Source: Galeopsis tetrahit
Lineage: Eukaryota > Streptophyta > Magnoliopsida > Lamiales > Lamiaceae
DNA: 64,000 bases
Direction of reading: 5' to 3'
NCBI GenBank assembly: GCA_963675135.1
Contig: CAVLYN010000091.1
Location: forward strand, 359,001-423,000
Shown here: positions 25,881-39,400 of the stretch, in pieces
Layout: every line of letters begins with the position of its first letter
Position numbering within the stretch: the first letter of the stretch is position 1
The notes under the pieces: generated by a model
Told to the model about the DNA's origin: nothing
Databases searched by the model: none
The model's input: the letters and a program-made list of their open reading frames with translations, nothing else
Made by a program: the position numbers and the translations under genes

Positions 25881-28800
25881 GGCCTCGGGTGCAGAGTTTT
25901 TGACGTCGTCGCCCATAGTCAAATTGCGCGCACGGTTGTGCGCTGTTTTTACAAAGTTTTCAGATTGCCTCTCGGGTTTGCATTTCTAGCTGAATTGGCC
26001 ATATAATCAATTGTGTCGAGACAGTTTTTGAATTTGAGGCCTCGGGTGTGGAGTTTTTGACGTCGTCGCCCATAGTCAAATTGCGCGCACGCTTGTGCGC
26101 CGTTTTTACAAAGTTTTCAAATTGCCTCTCGGGTTTGCATTGCTAGCTAAAATTGGTCATAGAATCAATTGTGTCGAGACGGTTTTTGAATTTGAGGCCT
26201 CGGGTGCGGAGTTTTTGACGTCGTCGCCCAGAGCCAAATTGCGCGCACGCTTGTGCGCCGTTTTTACAAAGTTTTCAAATTGCCTCTCGGGTTTGAATTC
26301 CCCACTGAATTGGCCATAGAATCAATTGTGTCGAGACGGTTTTTGAATTTGAGGCCTCGGGTGCGGAGTTTTTGACGTCGTCGCCCATAGCCAAATTGCG
26401 CGCACGCTTGTGCGCCGTTTTTACAAAGTTTTCAGATTGCCTCTCGGGTTTGCATATCTAGCTGAATTGGCCATAGAATCAATTGTGTTGAGACGGTTTT
26501 TGAATTTGAGGCCTCGGGTGCGGAGTTTTTTACGTCGTCGCCCATAGCCAAATTGCGCGCACGCTTGTGCGCCGTTTTTACAAAGTTTTCAGATTGCCTC
26601 TCGGGTTTGCATTTCTAGCTGAATTGGCCATAGAATCAATTATGTCGACACGGTTTTTGAATTTGAGGCCTCGGGTGCAGAGTTTTTGACGTCGTCGCCC
26701 ATAGTCAAATTGCGCGCACGCTTGTGCGCCGTTTTTACAAAGTATTCAGATTGCCTCTCGGGTTTGCATTCCTAGCTGAATTGGCCATAGAATCAATTGT
26801 GTCTAGACGGTTTTTGAATTTGAGGCCTCGGGTGCGGAGTTTTTGACGTCGTCGCCCATAGCCAAATTGCGCGCACGCTTGTGCGCCGTTTTTACAAAGT
26901 TTTCAAATTGCCTCTCAGGTTTGCATCTCCAGCTAAAATTGGTCATAGAATCAATTGTGTCGAGACGGTTTTTGAATTTGAGGCCTCGGGTGCGGAGTTT
27001 TTGACGTCGTCGCCAATAGCCAAATTGCGCGCACGCTTGTGCGCCGTTTTTACAAAGTTTTCAGATTGCCTCTCGGGTTTGTATTTCCCACTGAATTGGC
27101 CATAGAATCAATTGTGTCGAGACGGTTTTTGAATTTGAGGCCTCGGGTGCGGAGTTTTTGACGTCGTCGCCCATAGCCAAATTGCGCGCACGCTTGTGCG
27201 CCGTTTTTACAAAGTTTTCAGATTGCCTCTCGGGTTTGCATTTCTAGCTGAATTAGCCATAGAATCAATTGTGTCGAGACGGTTTTTGAATTTGAGGCCT
27301 CGGGTGTGGAGTTTTTGACGTCGTCGCCCATAGTCAAATTGCGCGCACGCTTGTGCGCCGTTTTTACAAAGTTTTCAAATTGCCTCTCGGGTTTGCATTT
27401 CTAGCTAAAATTGGTCATAGAATCAATTGTGTCTAGACGGTTTTTGAATTTGAGGCCTCGGGTGCGGAGTTTTTGACGTCGTCGCCCATAGCCAAATTGC
27501 GCGCACGCTTGTGCGCCGTTTTTACAAAGTTTTCAAATTGCCTCTCGGGTTTGAATTTCCCACTGAATTGGCCATAGAATCAATTGTGTCGAGACGGTTT
27601 TTGAATTTGAGGCCTCGGGTGCGGAGTTTTTGACGTCGTCGCCCATAGCCAAATTGCGCGCACGCTTGTGCGCCGTTTTTACAAAGTTTTCAGATTGCCT
27701 CTCGGGTTTGCATTTCTAGCTGAATTGGCCATAGAATCAATTTTGTCGAGATGGTTTTTGAATTTGAGGCCTCGGGTGCGGAGTTTTTGACGTCGTCGCC
27801 CATAGCCAAATTGCGCGCACGCTTGTGCGCCGTTTTTACAAAGTTTTCAGATTGCCTCTCGGGTTTGCATATCTAGCTGAATTGGCCATAGAATCAATTG
27901 TGTTGAGACGGTTTTTGAATTTGAGGCCTCGGGTGCGGAGTTTTTGACGTCGTCGCCCATAGCCAAATTGCGCGCACGCTTGTGCGCCGTTTTTACAAAG
28001 TTTTCAAATTGCCTCTCGGGTTTGAATTTCCCACTGAATTGGCCATAGAATCAATTGTGTCGAGACGGTTTTTGAATTTGAGGCCTCGGGTGCGGAGTTT
28101 TTTACGTCGTCGCCCATAGCGAAATTGCGCGCACGCTTGTGCGCCATTTTTACAAAGTTTTCAGATTGCCTCTCGGGTTTGCATTTCTATCTGAATTGGC
28201 CATAGAATCAATTGTGTCGAGACGGTTTTTGAATTTGAGGCCTCAGGTGCGGAGTTTTTGATGTCGTCGCCCATAGCCAAACTTGCGCGCATGGTTGTGT
28301 GCCATTTTTACAAAGTTTTCAGATTGCCTCCCAAGTTTGCATCCCTCACTGAATTGGCCATAAAATCAATTGTGTCGAGACGGTTTTTGAATTTGAGGCC
28401 TCGGGTGCGGAGTTTTTGACGTCGTCGCCCATAGCCAAATTGCGCGCACGCTTGTGCGCCGTTTTTACAAAGTTTTCAGATTGCCTCTCGGGTTTGCATA
28501 TCTAGCTGAATTGGCCATAGAATCAATTGTGTCGAGAAAGTTTTTGAATTTTAGGCATCGGGTGTGGAGTTTTTGACGTCGTCGCCCATTGCCAAATTGC
28601 GCGCACGCTTGTGCGCCGTTTTTACAAAGTTTTCAGATTGCCTCTCGGGTTTGCATTTCTAGCTGAATTGGCCATAGAATCAATTGTGTCTAGACGGTTT
28701 TTGAATTTGAGGCCTCGGGTGCGGAGTTTTTGACGTCGTCGCCCATAGCCAAATTGCGCGCACGCTTGTGCGCCGTTTTTACAAAGTTTTCAAATTGCCC

Positions 28801-31800
28801 CTCAGGTTTGCATCTCTAGCTAAAATTGGTCATAGAATCAATTGTGTCGAGAAAGTTTTTGAATTTTAGGCATCGGGTGTGGAGTTATTGACGTCGTCGC
28901 CCATTGCCAAATTGCGCGCACGCTTGTGCGCCGTTTTTACAAAGTTTTCAGATTGCCTCTCGGGTTTGGATTTCCAGCTGAATTGGCCATAGAATCAATT
29001 GTGTCGAGACGGTTTTTGAATTTGAGGCCTCGGGTGCGGAGTTTTTGACGTCGTCGCCCATAGTCAAATTGCGCGCACGGTTGTGCGCTGTTTTTACAAA
29101 GTTTTCAGATTGCCTCTCGGGTTTGCATTTCTAGCTGAATTGGCCATATAATCAATTGTGTCGAGACAGTTTTTGAATTTGAGGCCTCGGGTGTGGAGTT
29201 TTTGACGTCGTCGCCCATAGTCAAATTGCCCGCACGCTTGTGCGCCGTTTTTACAAAGTTTTCAAATTGCCTCTCGGGTTTGCATTGCTAGCTAAAATTG
29301 GTCATAGAATCAATTGTGTCGAGACGGTTTTTGAATTTGAGGCCTCGGGTGCGGAGTTTTTGACGTCGTCGCCCATAGCCAAATTGCGCGCACGCTTGTG
29401 CGCCGTTTTTACAAAGTTTTCAAATTGCCTCTCGGGTTTGAATTTCCCACTGAATTGGCCATAGAATCAATTGTGTCGAGACGGTTTTTGAATTTGAGGC
29501 CTCGGGTGCGGAGTTTTTGACGTCGTCGCCCATAGCCAAATTGCGCGCACGCTTGTGCGCCGTTTTTACAAAGTTTTCAGATTGCCTCTCGGGTTTGCAT
29601 TTCTAGCTGAATTGGCCATAGAATCAATTTTGTCGAGACGGTTTTTGAATTTGAGGCCTCGGGTGCGGAGTTTTTGACGTCGTCGCCCATAGCCAAATTG
29701 CGCGCACGCTTGTGCGCCGTTTTTACAAAGTTTTCAGATTGCCTCTCGGGTTTGCATATCTAGCTGAATTGGCCATAGAATCAATTGTGTTGAGACGGTT
29801 TTTGAATTTGAGGCCTCGGGTGCGGAGTTTTTGACGTCGTCGCCCATAGCCAAATTGCGCGCACGCTTGTGCGCCGTTTTTACAAAGTTTTCAAATTGCC
29901 TCTCGGGTTTGAATTTCCCACTGAATTGGCCATAGAATCAATTGTGTCGAGACGGTTTTTGAATTTGAGGCCTCGGGTGCGGAGTTTTTTACGTCGTCGC
30001 CCATAGCGAAATTGCGCGCACGCTTGTGCGCCGTTTTTACAAAGTTTTCAGATTGCCTCTCGGGTTTGCATTTCTATCTGAATTGGCCATAGAATCAATT
30101 GTGTCGAGACGGTTTTTGAATTTGAGGCCTCAGGTGCGGAGTTTTTGATGTCGTCGCCCATAGCCAAACTTGCGCGCATGGTTGTGTGCCATTTTTACAA
30201 AGTTTTCAGATTGCCTCCCAAGTTTGCATCCCTCACTGAATTGGCCATAAAATCAATTGTGTCGAGACGGTTTTTGAATTTGAGGCCTCGGGTGCGGAGT
30301 TTTTGACGTCGTCGCCCATAGCCAAATTGCGCGCACGCTTGTGCGCCGTTTTTACAAAGTTTTCAGATTGCCTCTCGGGTTTGCATATCTAGCTGAATTG
30401 GCCATAGAATCAATTGTGTCGAGAAAGTTTTTGAATTTTAGGCATCGGGTGTGGAGTTTTTGACGTCGTCGCCCATTGCCAAATTGCGCGCACGCTTGTG
30501 CGCCGTTTTTAAAAAGTTTTCAGATTGCCTCTCGGGTTTGCATTTCTAGCTGAATTGGCCATAGAATCAATTGTGTCTAGACGGTTTTTGAATTTGAGGC
30601 CTCGGGTGCGGAGTTTTTGACGTCGTCGCCCATAGCCAAATTGCGCGCACGCTTGTGCGCCGTTTTTACAAAGTTTTCAAATTGCCTCTCGGGTTTGAAT
30701 TTCCCACTGAATTGGCCATAGAATCAATTGTGTCGAGACGGTTTTTGAATTTGAGGCCTCGGGTGCGGAGTTTTTGACGTCGTCGCCCATAGCCAAATTG
30801 CGCGCACGCTTGTGCGCCGTTTTTACAAAGTTTTCAGATTGCCTCTCGGGTTTGCATTTCTAGCTGAATTGGCCATAGAATCAATTTTGTCGAGACGGTT
30901 TTTGAATTTGAGGCCTCGGGTGCGGAGTTTTTGACGTCGTCGCCCATAGCCAAATTGCGCGCACGCTTGTGCGCCGTTTTTACAAAGTTTTCAGATTGCC
31001 TCTCGGGTTTGCATATCTAGCTGAATTGGCCATAGAATCAATTGTGTTGAGACGGTTTTTGAATTTGAGGCCTCGGGTGCGGAGTTTTTGACGTCGTCGC
31101 CCATAGCCAAATTGCGCGCACGCTTGTGCGCCGTTTTTACAAAGTTTTCAAATTGCCTCTCGGGTTTGAATTTCCCACTGAATTGGCCATAGAATCAATT
31201 GTGTCGAGACGGTTTTTGAATTTGAGGCCTCGGGTGCGGAGTTTTTTACGTCGTCGCCCATAGCGAAATTGCGCGCACGCTTGTGCGCCGTTTTTACAAA
31301 GTTTTCAGATTGCCTCTCGGGTTTGCATTTCTATCTGAATTGGCCATAGAATCAATTGTGTCGAGACGGTTTTTGAATTTGAGGCCTCAGGTGCGGAGTT
31401 TTTGATGTCGTCGCCCATAGCCAAACTTGCGCGCATGGTTGTGTGCCATTTTTACAAAGTTTTCAGATTGCCTCCCAAGTTTGCATCCCTCACTGAATTG
31501 GCCATAAAATCAATTGTGTCGAGACGGTTTTTGAATTTGAGGCCTCGGGTGCGGAGTTTTTGACGTCGTCGCCCATAGCCAAATTGCGCGCACGCTTGTG
31601 CGCCGTTTTTACAAAGTTTTCAGATTGCCTCTCGGGTTTGCATATCTAGCTGAATTGGCCATAGAATCAATTGTGTCGAGAAAGTTTTTGAATTTTAGGC
31701 ATCGGGTGTGGAGTTTTTGACGTCGTCGCCCATTGCCAAATTGCGCGCACGCTTGTGCGCCGTTTTTACAAAGTTTTCAGATTGCCTCTCGGGTTTGCAT

Positions 31801-33400
31801 TTCTAGCTGAATTGGCCATAGAATCAATTGTGTCTAGACGGTTTTTGAATTTGAGGCCTCGGGTGCGGAGTTTTTGACGTCGTCGCCCATAGCCAAATTG
31901 CGCGCACGCTTGTGCGCCGTTTTTACAAAGTTTTCAAATTGCCCCTCAGGTTTGCATCTCTAGCTAAAATTGGTCATAGAATCAATTGTGTCGAGAAAGT
32001 TTTTGAATTTTAGGCATCGGGTGTGGAGTTATTGACGTCGTCGCCCATTGCCAAATTGCGCGCACGCTTGTGCGCCGTTTTTACAAAGTTTTCAGATTGC
32101 CTCTCGGGTTTGGATTTCCAGCTGAATTGGCCATAGAATCAATTGTGTCGAGACGGTTTTTGAATTTGAGGCCTCGGGTGCGGAGTTTTTGACGTCGTCG
32201 CCCATAGTCAAATTGCGCGCACGGTTGTGCGCTGTTTTTACAAAGTTTTCAGATTGCCTCTCGGGTTTGCATTTCTAGCTGAATTGGCCATATAATCAAT
32301 TGTGTCGAGACAGTTTTTGAATTTGAGGCCTCGGGTGTGGAGTTTTTGACGTCGTCGCCCATAGTCAAATTGCCCGCACGCTTGTGCGCCGTTTTTACAA
32401 AGTTTTCAAATTGCCTCTCGGGTTTGCATTGCTAGCTAAAATTGGTCATAGAATCAATTGTGTCGAGACGGTTTTTGAATTTGAGGCCTCGGGTGCGGAG
32501 TTTTTGACGTCGTCGCCCAGAGCCAAATTGCGCGCACGCTTGTGCGCCGTTTTTACAAAGTTTTCAAATTGCCTCTCGGGTTTGAATTCCCCACTGAATT
32601 GGCCATAGAATCAATTGTGTCGAGACGGTTTTTGAATTTGAGGCCTCGGGTGCGGAGTTTTTGACGTCGTCGTCCATAGCCAAATTGCGCGCACGCTTGT
32701 GCGCCGTTTTTACAAAGTTTTCAGATTGCCTCTCGGGTTTGCATATCTAGCTGAATTGGCCATAGAATCAATTGTGTTGAGACGGTTTTTGAATTTGAGG
32801 CCTCGGGTGCGGAGTTTTTGACGTCGTCGCCCATAGCCAAATTGCGCGCACGCTTGTCGACATTTTTACAAAGTTTTCAGATTGCCTCTCGGGTTTGCAT
32901 TTCTAGCTGAATTGGCCATAGAATCAATTGTGTCGACACGGTTTTTGAATTTGAGGCCTCGGGTGCAGAGTTTTTGACGTCGTCGCCCATAGTCAAATTG
33001 CGCGCACGCTTGTGCGCCGTTTTTACAAAGTATTCAGATTGCCTCTCGGGTTTGCATTTCTAGCTGAATTGGCCATAGAATCAATTGTGTCTAGACGGTT
33101 TTTGAATTTGAGGCCTCGGGTGCGGAGTTTTTGACGTCGTCGCCCATAGCCAAATTGCGCGCACGCTTGTGCGCCGTTTTTACAAAGTTTTCAAATTGCC
33201 TCTCAGGTTTGCATCTCTAGCTAAAATTGGTCATAGAATCAATTGTGTCGAGACGGTTTTTGAATTTGAGGCCTCGGGTGCGGAGTTTTTGACGTCGTCG
33301 CCAATAGCCAAATTGCGCGCACGCTTGTGCGCCGTTTTTACAAAGTTTTCAGATTGCCTCTCGGGTTTGTATTTCCCACTGAATTGGCCATAGAATCAAT
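25881..33400 (+). repeat. Satellite zone IV, interleaved 12-, 20- and 40-monomer repeats
   Basis: The variant TGCATTGCTAGC occurs at about 26137, 29282 and 32426 (3145 and 3144 bp, 20 monomers). The block at about 28.1-29.4 kb recurs at 31.2-32.6 kb, shown by GGAGTTATTG near 28883/32027 and TGCCCCTCAGG near 28797/31941. The block at 26.1-27.6 kb recurs at 32.4-33.9 kb with a 6288-bp shift (40 monomers), sharing GTCGACACGG and AGTATTCAG. GCGAAATTG monomers at about 28116, 30003 and 31261 show further 1887- and 1258-bp steps (12 and 8 monomers). The third copy has a unique 1-bp deletion, GCTTGTCGACATT, near 32855. Confidence 0.78.
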
Positions 33401-36400
33401 TGTGTCGAGACGGTTTTTGAATTTGAGGCCTCGGGTGCGGAGTTTTTGACGTCGTCGCCCATAGCCAAATTGCGCGCACGCTTGTGCGCCGTTTTTACAA
33501 AGTTTTCAGATTGCCTCTCGGGTTTGCATTTCTAGCTGAATTAGCCATAGAATCAATTGTGTCGAGACGGTTTTTGAATTTGAGGCCTCGGGTGTGGAGT
33601 TTTTGACGTCGTCGCCCATAGTCAAATTGCGCGCACGCTTGTGCGCCGTTTTTACAAAGTTTTCAAATTGCCTCTCGGGTTTGCATTTCTAGCTAAAATT
33701 GGTCATAGAATCAATTGTGTCTAGACGGTTTTTGAATTTGAGGCCTCGGGTGCGGAGTTTTTGACGTCGTCGCCCATAGCCAAATTGCGCGCACGCTTGT
33801 GCGCCGTTTTTACAAAGTTTTCAAATTGCCTCTCGGGTTTGAATTTCCCACTGAATTGGCCATAGAATCAATTGTGTCGAGACGGTTTTTCAATTTGAGG
33901 CCTCGGGTGCGGAGTTTTTGACGTCGTCGCCCATAGCCAAATTGCGCGCACGCTTGTGCGCCGTTTTTACAAAGTTTTCAGATTGCCTCTCGGGTTTGCA
34001 TTTCTAGCTGAATTGGCCATAGAATCAATTTTGTCGAGACGGTTTTTGAATTTGAGGCCTCGGGTGCGGAGTTTTTGACGTCGTCGCCCATCGCCAAATT
34101 GCACGCACGCTTGTGCGCCGTTTTTACAAAGTTTTCAGATTGCCTCTCGGGTTTGCATTTGTAGCTGAATTGGCCATAAAATCAATTGTGTCTAGACGGT
34201 TTTTGAATTTGAGGCCTCGGGTGCGGAGTTTTTGACGTCGTCGCCCATAGCCAAATTGCGCGCACGCTTGTACGCCGTTTTTACAAAGTTTTCAAATTGC
34301 CTCTCGGGTTTGCATCTCTAGCTAAAATTGGTCATAGAATCAATTGTGTCGAGACGGTTTTTGAATTTGAGGCCTCGGGTGCGGAGTTTTTGACGTCGTC
34401 GCCCATAGCCAAATTGCGCGCACGCTTGTGCGCCATTTTTACAAAGTTTTCAGATTGCCTCTCGGGTATGCATTTCTATCTGAATTGGCCATAGAATCAA
34501 TTGTGTCGAGATGGTTTTTGAATTTGAGGCGTCGGGTGCGGAGTTTTTGACGTCGTCGCCCATAGCCAAATTGCGCGCACGCTTGTGCGCCGTTTTTACA
34601 AAGTTTTCAGATTGCCTCTCGGGTTTGCATCTCTAGCTGAATTGGCCATAGAATCAATTTTGTCGAGACGGTTTTTGAATTTGAGGCCTCGGGTGCGGAG
34701 TTTTTGACGTCGTCGCCCATCGCCAAAATGCGCGCACGCTTGTGCGCCGTTTTTACAAAGTTTTCAGATTGCCTCTCGGGTTTGCATTTCTAGCTAAAAT
34801 TGGTCATAGAATCAATTGTGTCGAGACGGTTTTTGAATTTGAGGCCTCGGGTGCGGAGTTTTTGACGTCGTCGCCCATAGCCAAATTGCGCGCACGCTTG
34901 TGCGCCATTTTTACAAAGTTTTCAGATTGCCTCTCGGGTATGCATTTCTATCTGAATTGGCCATAGAATCAATTGTGTCGAGACGGTTTTTGAATTTGAG
35001 GCCTCGGGTGCGGAGTTTTTGACGTCGTCGCCCATAGCCAAACTTGCGCGCATGGTTGTCTGCCATTTTTACAAAGTTTTCAGATTGCCTCCCAAGTTTG
35101 CATCCCTCACTGAATTGGCCATAGAATCAATTGTGTCGAGACGGTTTTTGAATTTGAGGCCTCGGGTGCGGAGTTTTTGACGTCGTCGCCCATAGCCAAA
35201 TTGCGCGCACGCTTGTGCGCCGTTTTTACAAAGTTTTCAGATTGCCTCTCGGATTTGCATATCTAGCTGAATTGGCCATAGAATCAATTGTGTCGAGACG
35301 GTTTTTGAATTTGAGGCCTCGGGTGCGGAGTTTTTGACGTCGTCGCCCATAGCCTAATTGCGCGCACGCTTGTGCGCCATTTTTACAAAGTTTTCAGATT
35401 GCCTCCCAAGTTTGCATCCCTCACTGAATTGGCCATAGAATCAATTGTGTCGAGACGGTTTTTGAATTTGAGGCCTCGGGTGCGGAGTTTTTGACGTCGT
35501 CGCCCATAGCCAAATTGCGCGCACGCTTGTGCGCCATTTTTACAAAGTTTTCAGATTGCCTCTCGGGTATGCATTTCTATCTGAATTGGCCATAGAATCA
35601 ATTGTGTCGAGATGGTTTTTGAATTTGAGGCGTCGGGTGCGGAGTTTTTGACGTCGTCGCCCATAGCCAAATTGCGCGCACGCTTGTGCGCCGTTTTTAC
35701 AAAGTTTTCAGATTGCCTCTCGGGTTTGTATTTCCCACTGAATTGGCCATAGAATCAATTGTGTCGAGACGGTTTTTGAATTTGAGGCCTCGGGTGCGGA
35801 GTTTTTGACGTCGTCGCCCATAGCCAAATTGCGCGCACGCTTGTGCGCCGTTTTTACAAAGTTTTCAGATTGCCTCTCGGGTTTGCATTTCTAGCTGAAT
35901 TAGCCATAGAATCAATTGTGTCGAGACGGTTTTTGAATTTGAGGCCTCGGGTGTGGAGTTTTTGACGTCGTCGCCCATAGTCAAATTGCGCGCACGCTTG
36001 TGCGCCGTTTTTACAAAGTTTTCAAATTGCCTCTCGGGTTTGCATTTCTAGCTAAAATTGGTCATAGAATCAATTGTGTCTAGACGGTTTTTGAATTTGA
36101 GGCCTCGGGTGCGGAGTTTTTGACGTCGTCGCCCATAGCCAAATTGCGCGCACGCTTGTGCGCCGTTTTTACAAAGTTTTCAAATTGCCTCTCGGGTTTG
36201 AATTTCCCACTGAATTGGCCATAGAATCAATTGTGTCGAGACGGTTTTTCAATTTGAGGCCTCGGGTGCGGAGTTTTTGACGTCGTCGCCCATAGCCAAA
36301 TTGCGCGCACGCTTGTGCGCCGTTTTTACAAAGTTTTCAGATTGCCTCTCGGGTTTGCATTTCTAGCTGAATTGGCCATAGAATCAATTTTGTCGAGACG

Positions 36401-39400
36401 GTTTTTGAATTTGAGGCCTCGGGTGCGGAGTTTTTGACGTCGTCGCCCATCGCCAAATTGCACGCACGCTTGTGCGCCGTTTTTACAAAGTTTTCAGATT
36501 GCCTCTCGGGTTTGCATTTGTAGCTGAATTGGCCATAAAATCAATTGTGTCTAGACGGTTTTTGAATTTGAGGCCTCGGGTGCGGAGTTTTTGACGTCGT
36601 CGCCCATAGCCAAATTGCGCGCACGCTTGTACGCCGTTTTTACAAAGTTTTCAAATTGCCTCTCGGGTTTGCATCTCTAGCTAAAATTGGTCATAGAATC
36701 AATTGTGTCGAGACGGTTTTTGAATTTGAGGCCTCGGGTGCGGAGTTTTTGACGTCGTCGCCAATAGCCAAATTGCGCGCACGCTTGTGCGCCGTTTTTA
36801 CAAAGTTTTCAGATTGCCTCTCGGGTTTGAATTTCCCACTGAATTGGCCATAGAATCAATTGTGTCGAGACGGTTTTTGAATTTGAGGCCTCGGGTGCGG
36901 AGTTTTTGACGTCGTCGCCCATCGCCAAAATGCGCGCACGCTTGTACACCGTTTTTACAAAGTTTTTAGATTGCCTCTCGGGTTTGCATTTCTAGCTAAA
37001 ATTGGTCATAGAATCAATTGTGTCGAGACGGTTTTTGAATTTGAGGCCTCGGGTGCGGAGTTTTTGACGTCGTCGCCCATAGCCAAATTGCGCGCACGCT
37101 TGTGCGCCATTTTTACAAAGTTTTCAGATTGCCTCTCGGGTATGCATTTCTATCTGAATTGGCCATAGAATCAATTGTGTCGAGATGGTTTTTGAATTTG
37201 AGGCGTCGGGTGCGGAGTTTTTGACGTCGTCGCCCATAGCCAAATTGCGCGCACGCTTGTGCGCCGTTTTTACAAAGTTTTCAGATTGCCTCTCGGGTTT
37301 GCATCTCTAGCTGAATTGGCCATAGAATCAATTTTGTCGAGACGGTTTTTGAATTTGAGGCCTCGGGTGCGGAGTTTTTGACGTCGTCGCCCATCGCCAA
37401 AATGCGCGCACGCTTGTGCGCCGTTTTTACAAAGTTTTCAGATTGCCTCTCGGGTTTGCATTTCTAGCTAAAATTGGTCATAGAATCAATTGTGTCGAGA
37501 CGGTTTTTGAATTTGAGGCCTCGGGTGCGGAGTTTTTGACGTCGTCGCCCATAGCCAAATTGCGCGCACGCTTGTGCGCCATTTTTACAAAGTTTTCAGA
37601 TTGCCTCTCGGGTATGCATTTCTATCTGAATTGGCCATAGAATCAATTGTGTCGAGACGGTTTTTGAATTTGAGGCCTCGGGTGCGGAGTTTTTGACGTC
37701 GTCGCCCATAGCCAAACTTGCGCGCATGGTTGTCTGCCATTTTTACAAAGTTTTCAGATTGCCTCCCAAGTTTGCATCCCTCACTGAATTGGCCATAGAA
37801 TCAATTGTGTCGAGACGGTTTTTGAATTTGAGGCCTCGGGTGCGGAGTTTTTGACGTCGTCGCCCATAGCCAAATTGCGCGCACGCTTGTGCGCCGTTTT
37901 TACAAAGTTTTCAGATTGCCTCTCGGATTTGCATATCTAGCTGAATTGGCCATAGAATCAATTGTGTCGAGACGGTTTTTGAATTTGAGGCCTCGGGTGC
38001 GGAGTTTTTGACGTCGTCGCCCATAGCCTAATTGCGCGCACGCTTGTGCGCCATTTTTACAAAGTTTTCAGATTGCCTCCCAAGTTTGCATCCCTCACTG
38101 AATTGGCCATAGAATCAATTGTGTCGAGACGGTTTTTGAATTTGAGGCCTCGGGTGCGGAGTTTTTGACGTCGTCGCCCATAGCCAAATTGCGCGCACGC
38201 TTGTGCGCCATTTTTACAAAGTTTTCAGATTGCCTCTCGGGTATGCATTTCTATCTGAATTGGCCATAGAATCAATTGTGTCGAGATGGTTTTTGAATTT
38301 GAGGCGTCGGGTGCGGAGTTTTTGACGTCGTCGCCCATAGCCAAATTGCGCGCACGCTTGTGCGCCGTTTTTACAAAGTTTTCAGATTGCCTCTCGGGTT
38401 TGCATCTCTAGCTGAATTGGCCATAGAATCAATTTTGTCGAGACGGTTTTTGAATTTGAGGCCTCGGGTGCGGAGTTTTTGACGTCGTCGCCCATCGCCA
38501 AAATGCGCGCACGCTTGTGCGCCGTTTTTACAAAGTTTTCAGATTGCCTCTCGGGTTTGCATTTCTAGCTAAAATTGGTCATAGAATCAATTGTGTCGAG
38601 ACGGTTTTTGAATTTGAGGCCTCGGGTGCGGAGTTTTTGACGTCGTCGCCCATAGCCAAATTGCGCGCACGCTTGTGCGCCATTTTTACAAAGTTTTCAG
38701 ATTGCCTCTCGGGTATGCATTTCTATCTGAATTGGCCATAGAATCAATTGTGTCGAGACGGTTTTTGAATTTGAGGCCTCGGGTGCGGAGTTTTTGACGT
38801 CGTCGCCCATAGCCAAACTTGCGCGCATGGTTGTCTGCCATTTTTACAAAGTTTTCAGATTGCCTCCCAAGTTTGCATCCCTCACTGAATTGGCCATAGA
38901 ATCAATTGTGTCGAGACGGTTTTTGAATTTGAGGCCTCGGGTGCGGAGTTTTTGACGTCGTCGCCCATAGCCAAATTGCGCGCACGCTTGTGCGCCGTTT
39001 TTACAAAGTTTTCAGATTGCCTCTCGGATTTGCATATCTAGCTGAATTGGCCATAGAATCAATTGTGTCGAGACGGTTTTTGAATTTGAGGCCTCGGGTG
39101 CGGAGTTTTTGACGTCGTCGCCCATAGCCTAATTGCGCGCACGCTTGTGCGCCATTTTTACAAAGTTTTCAGATTGCCTCCCAAGTTTGCATCCCTCACT
39201 GAATTGGCCATAGAATCAATTGTGTCGAGACGGTTTTTGAATTTGAGGCCTCGGGTGCGGAGTTTTTGACGTCGTCGCCCATAGCCAAATTGCGCGCACG
39301 CTTGTGCGCCATTTTTACAAAGTTTTCAGATTGCCTCTCGGGTATGCATTTCTATCTGAATTGGCCATAGAATCAATTGTGTCGAGACGGTTTTTGAATT

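Noticed and set aside
32850..32880. GCTTGTCGACATTTTT as a possible insertion or recombination scar
   Set aside because: It is a 1-bp shorter variant of the ordinary GCTTGTGCGCCGTTTTT stretch with a few substitutions. Flanking monomers are in phase, so nothing has been inserted.
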